From Brachionus koreanus (lineage: Eukaryota; Rotifera; Eurotatoria; Ploima; Brachionidae): a DNA stretch of 17,471 nucleotides. The DNA is taken from positions 5,100,264-5,117,734 of the forward strand of contig PJRA01000263.1 of NCBI GenBank assembly GCA_016987375.1, in the 5' to 3' direction. The position numbers were made by a program, and so were the translations under genes. A model generated the notes under the pieces. The model worked only from the letters and a program-made list of their open reading frames with translations, was not told where the DNA came from and made no database searches. Positions 1-9,610 of the stretch are shown piece after piece. The first letter of the stretch is position 1. The number at the start of each line of letters is the position of its first letter.

Positions 1-7
1 GACTTAC

Positions 8-812
8 CATTAGGTGCTGATTTGACAGGCTTCATCCAGTCAAAGGATTCGGCCGAAGGGGCATTGGGCGGCGAAGTGGAGCTTAGGTTGACATTTTGCG
101 AGCTGGCAGTGGTCGGCGTCGATGTGTTCTTGTTTGAATTGGGCGATGAGGTGAACGACGAAGACGATGAGGAGCAGAGCGCTTGAATGCCGCCGATTTG
201 GTCGGCTTTGGGCGAAGAGGAAACAATTTTTGAGTTTTTTACATCCATATCCTCGTACTTTGGACTGGAATAGTAGGCCATTGAAGCGTATTGTCGTTGA
301 TATTGATCGTATGGATAGAAATTGCTGTGATTGTTCAGAGCGTTCTGAGTTGCGAAATTTCTCGTATTGTTAAAAATGTTTTGCTGCTGATATTTGACAA
401 AATCGTTTGAGGACGAAACATCGTTGTTGAAAGTTAATTTGTCTTGGTCCTGATAGGGGTTGAAGTAGTCCGAGTCGCTCGACGACGAAGTGTTCGTCGG
501 GTTGGTGTTGGGCGATGAGTTTTTCGACATATTCGGAGTTGACTGCCAGTTAAGGCTGAGCGGCGGCTTTTGCAGCTGAGTGACCAAAGTCGGCCGGTCG
601 GCGCCGCTGCCCTCCACCAGGCTGTTGACTGAGAACGCCGCGTTCGAGTACTGATAGTGCTGGTTTAGGACGGCCGCTGCCACTGCCGGATTTTGATAGT
701 AAAATTCGCTTTGACCATAGTAATAATTGGTCGTCGGCTCCATTCGTGACTCTTTTTCGATCGGGGTCGACGAGGCCATCAACGAAGGCGAACTTGACAG
801 AATCTCTTGCAT
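8..812 (-). CDS. cad: Caudal/Cdx homeobox protein, exon 1 (partial)
   Basis: This is the first coding exon of a caudal-family (Cdx, ParaHox) transcription factor, a nuclear DNA-binding regulator of posterior and gut patterning. The reading frame opens at ATG 812-810 (A at -3) and stays open for 268 codons to a donor TG|GTAAGT, leaving one base (phase 1). The protein is low-complexity and rich in Ser, Asn, Tyr and Gln (a Ser run near residues 213-220). It ends with the hexapeptide-type motif SFDWMKPVKSAPNG. FDWMK followed closely by a Gly and an intron just before the homeodomain is the known caudal arrangement. The homeodomain itself must lie beyond position 1 and is not visible. Hox1/labial also uses FDWMK, but there the following residues are usually VKRN-like, so caudal is preferred. 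The exon is clearly richer in G+C than the DNA upstream of it. Confidence 0.8.
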
Positions 813-1230
813 TTTGAACTTAATAAATTTTTTTTTCTTCTTCTTTCTTGCTTATATTCAATAAAAAAGTTGTTTTTGTTTTTTAGAGATTTTATTTTAT
901 TTTGTTTTAATTTATAATTTTGATTTATAATAAAAAAACTATCTAACTCTGTGTAAATTAAATACTCGATTTTGATTTTCTAAAGAGAAATTTTTATTGG
1001 TTAGAACCAGTTTTCATGTGAACAAAATACTCTCTAACATGATTGGCCAAGTCTGGTTTTAATATTTTAATATAATGAGAAAATTGATAAAATATAGCAT
1101 TCGTATGAGCTCATTTGTTACTTTTTCCTATTGGCTAAATCTTGATTATTAATCGATTCTCTAGCAGCTTATTCCAAATGATCAGCACTAGGCATAAAAA
1201 GTCGCACCTGAGCGTTTGATTGCCAGGACT

Positions 1231-1246
1231 CTAGCGATACGGCTAG
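1231..1246. repeat. Short hairpin inside a GC-richer island
   Basis: CTAGC (1231-1235) and GCTAG (1242-1246) face each other across a GATACG loop, and one more flanking T/A pair extends the stem to six base pairs. The hairpin sits in about 65 bases that are much richer in G+C and CpG than the surroundings. No tRNA or snRNA identity could be assigned. Confidence 0.4.
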
Positions 1247-2008
1247 AACCCAAATTGATTAATAGAAACTATTCAATACTTATCTAATCAATCAATTAAT
1301 TAATTATTTTATTGCCCGAGTCCTCTGTGTCAATTTATTCAATACGAACTATGCCCTGATCCCTTTCCTAAATTCATCCACTTAACAAATAATTTATTAT
1401 TTGTTTTTTTTTTTTTTCTAATTTTTGATATTTCTAAATTCATAATGATAACTGGTTTATCTATCAAGCACAGGTATGTTATGACAACAACAACCAACAA
1501 CAACAAGAAAAATTAATTAAAATGATTAGAAAAAGACCTCAGTGTGAGGTTATATAAATTTTAGGCACAGAGAAAAAGAGAGGGGCGTTTTTTTGAAAAC
1601 CCGAAAGATAAGTAAATCGTTTTGATATTTTGTTGCTTTGATTGAATCGATTAAAAATCAATTTATTGTCACGAGTACTATAAAAAAATAGATATCCATA
1701 AAAAAAGGAGGCTACAACACGACAAATATTTGAAATATTTATTGACTTTTAATCGATTATATAACGAGATATTTTTCGATTATTGTAAAATTTATTACAC
1801 GCTCTCGGTCTCTATAGAGAACAAAATTCAATTTTATTCTTACAACAAAATAATCTTATTAATCAAACACTACTAAATTAGACACTTATATTAATTAAAT
1901 ATCTATCTATTAGTAGTGGTTTAATCCGATTTCCGGTCTCACTTTGAATTTTAATTTTAAAAAAATTTACCTAAAAAAATTTTTTTTTTTTTTTTACCAA
2001 TTTTTATA

Positions 2009-2054
2009 TTCTTAATAAAATTTTAAACTGAAAAAAAATTAATTTTATTAAGAA
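2009..2054. repeat. Inverted repeat with 14-bp perfect arms
   Basis: TTCTTAATAAAATT at 2009-2022 is exactly complementary in inverted order to AATTTTATTAAGAA at 2041-2054, with an 18-base A-rich spacer. The arms are nearly all A/T, so in this genome background chance is a real possibility. Confidence 0.5.
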
Positions 2055-2738
2055 AAAATGATCTTTGATTAGTACGGCTTTTGCTTGCTAATTGTCTTTT
2101 TATTTAAGAATTTAGTCTCTTAGCTAAATGAGCATTGTATCTAAGAAGAAAAGAACAAAAATTGAAAAGTCATTTGTTAGCTCTTTTTTAAAGAAAAGAT
2201 CGTGTTTGCAAGGCAGTTACGAGCAGCAATAGCCCTCTTTTTAGAGCCCCCTGTTAGGAAAACTTAGAGAATTAATAACAAAAAAATTATAACTAACTAT
2301 GCCTAAATCAAATATTATCGTTTGAAATATGGTTAGGATGGTTCGAAGTGACGTGTTTTGTAGTAAAAATGGTCTTGTCGGCACTGAAAGCTTAAATTTT
2401 GAACGCATTCAAAATTAAAATTTTAAAATATTCTAGCTATGTCGTCTAATTTTCCGCCTATTTTCAGTGCTAATTGGAACTGAAGGAGGCGTAAATAAAA
2501 ATAAATTTCTAATTTTTAGTTTTTTTAGACTGACAATTTTATTAGGCCCTAATTTAAAGAAAGTTTTTTAAATTAGTAATTTTATTTCAACTTAACTTTA
2601 CATTCATAAATTTTGAGAAAAAGAAAATTATCTATAATAAAAAAACAAAACTTCGAACACACAAATTTTTTTCTAGTGTTTTTTTGCTAAAAAACTCCAA
2701 ATAAAAAATAAAAATGTAAATAATAAGTTTTCAAAAAA

Positions 2739-4459
2739 CTAAAACAATAGAAGATAAAAAAAAAATAGAGTTAAAGATAAAAAATATATGTTTAATTTTA
2801 GAGTTGATCGCCACGCTGACGACAATACGGCTTCTTCGGCTAGTTGAAAATTTTCGGCATTCTCATCCGAGTAGTAGTAGTAGTCTTGCTCTTTGCTGGG
2901 CTCCATGGTTTGCTCTGTATTGATGTTTAGCTGCAAGTTAAGAAGTAAGTCTTGTCCAAAATTTTGCTCAACTTCCATTAGCTCATTGTCCATGTACTCG
3001 CCCTCGACTTCTTCGGCTTCTGCTGCTTCCACGTCTTCATAATAGGACATAATTCTATCAGTGGTTGTTCTAGCTGTTTTGGAATACATTTTTTCTGTTA
3101 TGAACCAACGCGACGACAGGTTGGGCACATAATTTTTTTCCAAATTTGATCTATTGTTCAAAGCAAATATATTATTTATTATATTCACTGGTTGAATTGA
3201 TTTTGTGGTCAAAATACGCTGATTGTTAGAATAATTTCCATAACTTCTACTTGTTAATGCTTCATTTTGAACAACAAAAGTTTTTTTACCATTTGAAGAT
3301 AAAATAGTAAAATTTTTTGCTTTAGAGCTGTTTTTTTCGTCCAATATTTGATTTTTTTCATTTTTAAAATTTCGAAGTTTTTCCAATAAATTGGACGAAA
3401 ATAGGGTGGTAAACTTGGAGGCTAATTGACTACTTTGTCGACTATTTTTTGCACTTGGTACCACCGCCATGGTGGTATTTATTTGTATTTTATAGTTTCC
3501 AGTTAGCTCAGGATAATCAGTATAATAATAATCGTCATAATAGTTGTTGTAATTATCTTTCTCTTGATCATCATAGATGTATTCATTTGCTGAATTAGAA
3601 CTATATTCTTGCTCAATGTAATAATCTTCTTCTTCACTTGCAGACATTTTTAGAGAGTTTTTTTGAACGGTGGTCTTAGATGAGGTGGTAAATTTTGAGC
3701 TTCTAGTCGAAGTGGTGGTAGCAGTTTTAAAAGTGGTTGTTGTTGTTGTTGTTATTGTAGTACTAGTTGTAGTTTTCCTACTAGTGGATAATGTAGTAGT
3801 TGTTGTTTTTTTTGTTGCTGAGGTTGATTCTGTAGATCTTCTTTCTTCGAAATCAGTTTCATAGTTTTCATCGGTGAATTCAGTCTCATAAAATACAGGA
3901 CTTATCTTGGCAAACTGTTTAAAAGTGACTAATAGCTCATTTAGCTCTCTGGAAGTATCAATAATTTTTTCTTTTGAGGTCGATGTTGCATACGAGTTGA
4001 CATCTTCATCAGTAAATAAATAACTTGGTACTAGATCTTTTCCATAAATGTACTGGTACCAACTCAGACAATTTAGCTTGAGAAAAAAAAATCAAAAATA
4101 AAATTAAAGAGCTAGTTTTATTTAAAAATAAATACCATGGGTGACATTTCACATGTTCGCTGAATTGGATGAAACATAGTGCCAGCAGGACACTTTCTTT
4201 CCAGTGCTTCTTCAAACACAGTTCCGACATAAAGACAATGCCAGTACTTGCGGCAATCCTTGTGAACATAGTATCCCTCATCTTGTTTGTTAATACATGA
4301 ATATTTGCTTCCTGACTGTCTAGTTGTCTGTCTACGCTCTGAGTTTTCCAACATTTTAATAATGTCTATACCGCGAAGGTAGTTTTTTTTCGCATGAATA
4401 ACATTAAAGTCCAACAAATTCAAAATTATCCCCCAAATAACCAAGTTTTTGTAAAACAT
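2739..4459 (-). CDS. Secreted chitin-binding (peritrophin-A) mucin-like protein
   Basis: The gene has two exons: 4459-4136 and 4076-2739, with a 59-nt GT-AG intron in phase 0, giving 553 residues. The start ATG has A at -3. Residues 1-23 are a signal peptide (hydrophobic core, likely cleavage after VIHA). One CBM14/peritrophin-A domain follows, with six cysteines at 55, 69, 75, 90, 103 and 111. The motif CRKYWHC is typical, and the sixth cysteine is supplied by exon 2, which supports the splice. After a spacer comes a Thr-rich, probably O-glycosylated tract (about 196-245). Next are acidic Tyr-rich stretches (from about 252 and again near 500). The C-terminus is about 20 hydrophobic residues preceded by SSA, compatible with a GPI-anchor signal or a terminal membrane segment. 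It probably binds chitin outside the cell (cuticle, lorica, gut lining or egg shell). The domain assignment is firm; the biological role is inferred. Confidence 0.8.
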
Positions 4460-6549
4460 CTTGTTTTTGTGTTTAGAGACAATTTTTTACTTTAGCATGG
4501 AAACAAAAACAATTTGGTAATATTTTCCAAAATACAAACAAAAACAAGAAATTAAATTCTATTAATTTGAGATTATAATTTAGTTAGACGATAGATATTT
4601 GAATATAAGCTAGAAAAACAAACAAATAAGACGACTAATTCTCCAAAATTGATAATCTAATAGAAGATAGGTTAATACCTAAGTTGGCCAAATATTTTGA
4701 ATTAGGGGATGGATTAGGACAACTCTTTACTAAATATTGATAGCATGGCCAAACGCTAATTTATTTATTTCATTAAACAAACCATGTCTATTTTGTCAAA
4801 TATCAACTTGATAAATTTGCTAATTTCTTATTTTTAATTAATTAAGTATAAAATTTAAAAATAATTCAATGATTTAGATTGATGTTGGGATTAACCGCAC
4901 TAAGCCTCATTTTAAGATCAGATTAATTTGTCTTTGCAAAAATGCTATTGCGCATCGATTTAATGTTGTGCAAATTGGACAATAAAATTTCAACTAATCT
5001 CATTTTTTTTCAAATAAGCTTTTGTTTTTTTCTTATATATTTTTTAAAGATGATATTTGAAAAATTTATGAACAGCAAAATTTTTTTTTTAAGGGTCATT
5101 TGTCAACCAAGAGATCTTTAGAAAACCGACTAAGAAACAGATAAAATAGATCAATCCAGTGTAAATTCAATAGTTCATTATGTTTGACATCTTCAAAAAT
5201 TTTTCATATTTTCTAACCGAGCACTTGAAATTTATAATTAAATTAATTTTCAAAAACACTTGAATTCTAAGTTACATTATTTGTTTTCTAAAAGATAAGT
5301 GCTATCTATGAATAGGACAAAATGTCAACAAAATGCTTTTGGGTTGGAACAAGCTTGATAAATTGTAGATGCCCTTATCTCGTTTATTATCTAATAAAGT
5401 ATGGACCATAATTGATTACTAGTCGATGCTCAATATTGTTAATATTAAGCAATAAAATAATTAGCACTTGGTTATAAAATTTTGCTAAGTTCGATAAATT
5501 GAAAACACATTTTTAGAATGTCCTCAATGGCATGATTTCAAAAATTTATTGCTCCTGATTTATTTACCATTCGTGAATAATTTGATCTCGATATTGAATC
5601 ATAACTTATTGATTAGCATCGAAAATTTCAAGTACTTGGCAATAAATATTTGGCCAATTAAAAAATACTTGAACTTTTCTAGTTAAGGAATTTATTTTAA
5701 TTTTTTTTATAGAGCTAATTTTTTTTTTCATTAATTATTAGTACTTATTCAGCAAATATCAACTATTTATTGATTTAGATTGTTCACGTGATCAAGATAT
5801 AGGAATAAAAAACTTTATGCCTAAGGTTAAAACTTCTTAAAAATGGCTAAATAAAAATAATAAAAAATTTAAATTTTTTAATTAAATTAGGTTTTTATAA
5901 AAAATTCAATAAAATGATAAAAGCAAAATTTTAGGGATGATCAGAGAAGAATATTTAATTTGAAAAACATTATTTTCTCAGACCTGGTATCCCGGACTTT
6001 ATCCAAAGATATCTAATCAGTCAGCACTGGAAGCCGAATAAGCTTGATTTGATTTTTATTTTTTTATTTTTTCAAGAATTAATTTTTGTTTCATTTTTAA
6101 AATAAATATCGATCCATTCAATTTTAATTTTAAAAATGAAAATTTCAATAGTTTGCAGCAAAATTTGAGCTTAAGGTGAACTATTTTATTTTCAAACACT
6201 AAGACTAATTAACTAATGCATCAATATCTAGTACCCTTTATTTCTCTTGCAGTAATTTTACAAAGTATAATTAAGTAGAATTTTCAAAGAATGAATAGAT
6301 CTTTTTTTGGAGAAGATCAAATTTTCAAGTATCATTTTCTACATTTTTACATTTATCGTACTTGGCAACATTTTAAGTCCAAAAAAAAATAATATAAAGA
6401 TACAATAGAGTTTATTTAAATTATTATTTTTTATTTTTTTTTAAAATCTTTGAAATTTTTGCTAATTCAAAATTCATATTTCCTAAAATGCTATAAACTT
6501 CACATTTCTATTTAAAGACGCACATACCCTTACAAATATTTGAAGTAAT
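4460..6549. other. Intergenic AT-rich DNA without recognised gene
   Basis: About 2.1 kb with frequent stops in all frames and many A/T runs. No protein similarity was recognised on either strand. The first few hundred bases should contain the promoter and 5' UTR of the minus-strand chitin-binding gene. A less AT-rich patch at about 5985-6045 has no feature I can name. GATA-type and homeodomain-type short motifs occur, but their density is not meaningful in such AT-rich DNA. Confidence 0.5.
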
Positions 6550-7692
6550 ACGTCACGGTTCTTATTCTAGCTTTTGTAACAGCTGCGAATGCATATAAAT
6601 TTTTATGATCGTCCACATTTAAATGATCAAAAATTGCGTTCTAAAGAATTTAGTGATCAGTTAAGTACACCAAAACAGGACGATTAAGACCATCACATAT
6701 TTTAAAAGAACCATTAAATGAACAGCTTGCATACTTGGTCGATTTAATTGTTGGTGCCAACCCTTAGTCACTATCTTATTCTAAAGTCCAACCATTGATT
6801 TTTGCTGACTCTGTATCAAATTGAAATTAATAGAAAATGTACACATTTAAGCACACGCCACGTTTGACATAGCACCGAATTTATTCTACCAAGTTTATTC
6901 AATTCATGTTCCTGTTGAGCACAAAAGTTATTTTCTAGTTTATGCCTTTTTATCCAAAAAAACTCAAAAAATTTACCAACTTTTTTTATCAGTAAAAGAA
7001 GAATAATTGGAAAGTCATTCTGCAAATTGTGATTATGAAAAAGCATTCAACAATCAAAGTTTTTCCTAAAAATTCCGTACATGGATGTTTTTTCCATTTA
7101 ACCAATGTATGAGGCGTCGAATCCAAGTTTTTATAACAATTCAAAGTTACCGATTAACTATCGTAAATTATTAAAATTAGTAGTCGTTTTAAGTTATGTC
7201 TATCCACAAGACGTGATTGAACTTTTTGAAAATTTAAAAATTCACTAGACTTAAAGGATCTTGTTAAAGTAAAAATTAGATAATTTTAAACATATTTCGA
7301 GCATAATTAACTAGGTAATGGAAGAAGCAAAAATTGAACGAGGTAAAAATGCTAAAATTATTATCAGACGATCTGAACCTTTGATTAGTGTAGACTTGTG
7401 GAATATTCATGAGGGTATCCTAAATGATTTACCAAGAAAAAGTAATTATGTTGAATCTCGGCATAATTCATTCGGTAATATGCTAAAAAGTTATCCATGC
7501 ATTTATGATTTAGTCGATTCATTGAAAAAAGAAAATAAGAGAGTTTATGGCAATTTTATTAAGGTTGAAACAGGTCTAATCCCAACATGTAGAAAACATG
7601 TAAAATTAGACGAACAAATAAGAACTTTATTAAAGAATTACAAAAAAGAAAATCTTAATGATTTTTTTAAAAAATTTATCATAGATAATTAA
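6550..7692 (+). pseudogene. Decayed MULE (FLYWCH-type) transposase
   Basis: This is a broken Mutator-like element transposase. In order, spread over three frames, I see a possible FLYWCH remnant (6550-6650, weak), a degenerate first catalytic block ending FYQVYSIH (6884-6907), DYEKAFNN (7031-7054), GCFFHL (7083-7100), YPQDVIELFENL (7201-7236) and YFEHN (from 7293). A 124-codon open stretch at 7318-7692 follows, with LWNIHEGIL and NYVESRHNSFGNML, the usual region after the DDE core. The DGTF motif that carries the first catalytic Asp in this family reads HATF here. Frame changes lie near 7055-7083, 7140, 7250-7293 and 7315, and stops include TAG 7246-7248. The element is dead and old. The start boundary is approximate, and I found no convincing terminal repeats. 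It appears to be a different MULE type from the neighbour at 7738, because no SWIM finger follows. Confidence 0.7.
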
Positions 7693-7728
7693 GTATTGAA
7701 TATTTTAATTTTTTTTATAATATAAAAA

Positions 7729-7737
7729 TTTAATTAA
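7729..7737. repeat. Target site duplication, left copy
   Basis: TTTAATTAA directly abuts the left inverted terminal repeat of the MULE and recurs exactly at 9602-9610 next to the right one. Nine bases is the usual duplication length for Mutator-like elements. The all-A/T content makes the repeat alone weak, but its position at both ends is not. Confidence 0.7.
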
Positions 7738-7807
7738 CGCATATAATATATTTTAATAACTAAAATATGTAATCAAAAAACTAAAATACTGAATTTGTAA
7801 CAAAATA
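7738..7807 (+). repeat. MULE left terminal inverted repeat
   Basis: It pairs with the right repeat at 9532-9601. Conserved blocks are GCATATAAT at 7739-7747, CTA...TATG at 7760-7769, AAAATACTGAATTT at 7783-7796 and AACAAA at 7799-7804. The inner boundary is fuzzy. Confidence 0.7.
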
Positions 7808-8064
7808 AAAACAATTAATTTTTTTTTTGTAATTAATGTCAATTACGCTTAAATATAACACTTTTATAATTTATTAATACATAATTGATTGAAATGAAAC
7901 TTTTATAAGACCAAAAAAAACAAACCTAAATATTAACTAATCCAATAATGTTCAATGGAAATTTCCGCTTTTAATCTTAAATACTTCTTTTTTAAAATCA
8001 ACTCTTCACCATTTATATACCAATGTAATCTTAAACCCTAAATCCATTTACTAATTTAAAAAAT

Positions 8065-9426
8065 ATGTCCTTAATCGAAGAAATCCCCAATAACATATCT
8101 CAAGATCAGGTTTTTGTACCTAATTCTAAGAGAATAACCAGAGGAAAAGGTAAAACTTATTTTCCTTTCTGTAGTTTTCTTTCCTTGGAAAATGCAAAAA
8201 AATGCCTAGATAGAGAATTTGAAGGAAATATCTGGACAATAAAAAGAGCAACCGAAACATTGCAAGCAGATGTAATATGGTATCAATGTACAAAATGTAT
8301 TATTCGACTTAAAATTGTCCCCTATTTGGAAAGGAACGATGCAGTAATGATACAAATGACTAAAGAAAATCATAATCACAGTGATTGGCAGACACGTAAA
8401 ACATACTCAGTAATTAGAGAACCAGCAAGAAGCAAGATTATAGAATACGAGAAAATGAGTGAGTAATTTTCTTAAGACAAGTTTTTTTAAAATTTTTTAT
8501 TAATAAATGCTTTTAAGATATGAAGCCAGCTACAATCATCGACATGTTACAAGATCAAAGAATCGAGTGTCCGAGCATACGTCAGTAATGGTCTAGAGTC
8601 ATCACATCGTGTTATAAAAGATTTTCACAATGGCCGTTTGCGCAAGAGATTACCATTAAAGCAATGCCTACAAGAGATGTTCGACTTAGTGTCTAAATGG
8701 TCAAAGAATCACTCAAAAGTCTCAGTTGTTGAGTCAATGGGTGAGATGACTGAAGTCGAAAATTCCAATTACTTAGAATTCTATGATAAGCCAGTAATAA
8801 CAACACAGGATTGGACAGATGCTTACAAGTGGCAACGGCTTGATAAACGAGTTTTGAAAATTGAGGGCAAATATTATATTCCATCAAAAGATCAATTAAC
8901 TCTCGAAAATTCTGAAGCAAAGCGCTACTTCAGTCAAAGTTTTGAGACAATATCTAATTTCGATGATTTTATTGATTTTATCAACTCATTCTATCAAGTT
9001 AATATAAATCAAGAAGAATGGGAATTGAGTAGATGCACTTGCGGAGGATGGTTAAAAAACTATAAATGTGATCATGTGATTGCCATAAGCTCTCGATTAA
9101 GTATTTAAAGTAGTATTTAAATTTTTTTTTAATATGAATATCTAATTTATCTTATTTTAGAACTCTGTAACTTCAAAGAAATTGCAATGAACATTCCTCT
9201 CGAAAGAAAAAGACGTCCAGGTCGTCCGAAACTTACAACAAAAGGATTGACAAAACAGCCAAATGAAACTCAAGCAATAAATGAAAAAGCTATCAGTATT
9301 TGCGAAGATTCTGAAACAGAAGAGATAGCAGAGCCATTAGCAAAAAAAGGAAGATTTGAATTTATCGAAAAATTATCGAAAAATAAGCGCGGAAGACCAG
9401 TCGGATCAAAAAACAAAAAAAAATAA
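8065..9426 (+). pseudogene. MULE-encoded protein lacking the DDE transposase core
   Basis: Exons: 8065-8458, 8518-9100 and 9161-9426, with 59- and 60-nt GT-AG introns (donors GTGAGT and GTATTT), both in phase 1. A TATATA lies near 8014. Exon 1 encodes 131 residues with a zinc-cluster pattern C75-x2-C78...H103-x-H105 (QCTKC, ENHNH), like the WRKY-GCM1/FLYWCH-type N-terminal domains of MULEs. Exon 2 starts with the linker MKPATIIDMLQDQ. It then hits TAA (8586-8588) and resumes one frame over at 8584 with SNGLESSHRVIKDFHN and RKRLPLKQCLQEMFDL, the region that follows the DDE core in autonomous copies. A SWIM zinc finger, CTCGGWLKNYKCDH, closes the exon. Exon 3 adds two AT-hooks (RRPGRPK, NKRGRPVGSK). 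The roughly 200 catalytic residues are absent. Without correction of the frame break, two separate products would result. Confidence 0.75.
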
Positions 9427-9531
9427 ATTAAGTATTTTGTATTTAATAAATATTTTTGATTATTTTTTTATTTTTTTGTTTTAAATAGTAAATTTGTGTT
9501 ACTTTTTTCTAAGAAATAACATTAAATTAAT

Positions 9532-9601
9532 TAATTTGTTCTAAATTCAGTATTTTTGTTTTTTTTTTGCATAAAATAGACTCAGGTCATAATTATATGC
9601 C
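9532..9601 (-). repeat. MULE right terminal inverted repeat
   Basis: Inverted partner of 7738-7807. ATTATATGC at 9592-9600 and AAATTCAGTATTTT at 9543-9556 are exact complements of the left-end blocks at equal distance from the element end. The outermost base differs (C on the left, G on the right when read inward). Confidence 0.7.
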
Positions 9602-9610
9602 TTTAATTAA
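9602..9610. repeat. Target site duplication, right copy
   Basis: TTTAATTAA follows the right terminal repeat directly and equals the left copy at 7729-7737. Confidence 0.7.

Larger units (their letters stand above)
813..2738. other. AT-rich intergenic DNA upstream of caudal
   Basis: No coding region is supported over these 1.9 kb, which lie between the caudal start and the stop of the chitin-binding gene (both minus strand). The DNA probably holds the caudal 5' UTR and promoter plus the 3' UTR of the chitin-binding gene. A TTTATT at 2581-2586 reads AATAAA on the minus strand, about 150 nt past that gene's stop, and is a candidate polyadenylation signal. Islands of higher G+C stand out at about 1186-1253 and 2205-2260. 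I could not match either to a known RNA. Confidence 0.6.
7738..9601 (+). mobile_element. Mutator-like DNA transposon, internally deleted
   Basis: A 1864-bp element bounded by inverted terminal repeats and a 9-bp direct duplication (TTTAATTAA, 7729-7737 and 9602-9610). The outer ends match as GCATATAAT (7739-7747) against its complement at 9592-9600. An inner block AAAATACTGAATTT (7783-7796) is perfectly inverted at 9543-9556 with the same offset from the ends. The repeats run for roughly 70 bp with mismatches between the two matched blocks. Inside is one spliced gene with transposase-associated DNA-binding domains but no catalytic core, so the element should be non-autonomous. Terminal repeats, duplication length and SWIM domain together point to the MULE superfamily. 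Confidence 0.8.

Noticed and set aside
167..373. 68-residue plus-strand reading frame
   Set aside because: It lies wholly antisense to caudal exon 1 and has no recognisable domain; the opposite strand is clearly coding.
1..812. Labial/Hox1 identity for the first gene
   Set aside because: FDWMK is shared, but the residues after it and the intron immediately before the expected homeodomain fit caudal better. It stays open until the homeodomain is seen.
3721..3800. A CRISPR-like or satellite repeat array
   Set aside because: The regularity comes from ACA/ACT threonine codons in a mucin-like tract, not from repeat-spacer units.
3670..3864. 64-residue plus-strand reading frame rich in Val
   Set aside because: It is the antisense shadow of the Thr-rich repeat (ACA/ACC codons) in the chitin-binding gene.
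6816..7046. 76-residue minus-strand reading frame
   Set aside because: It is antisense to the MULE relic, whose plus-strand motifs (FYQVYSIH, DYEKAFNN) explain the region.
8585..8648. An intron from GTAATG (8585) to GCGCAAG (8648) that would repair the MULE gene frame
   Set aside because: Splicing there does not restore the frame and would remove SNGLESSHRVIKDF, which is plainly conserved MULE coding sequence.
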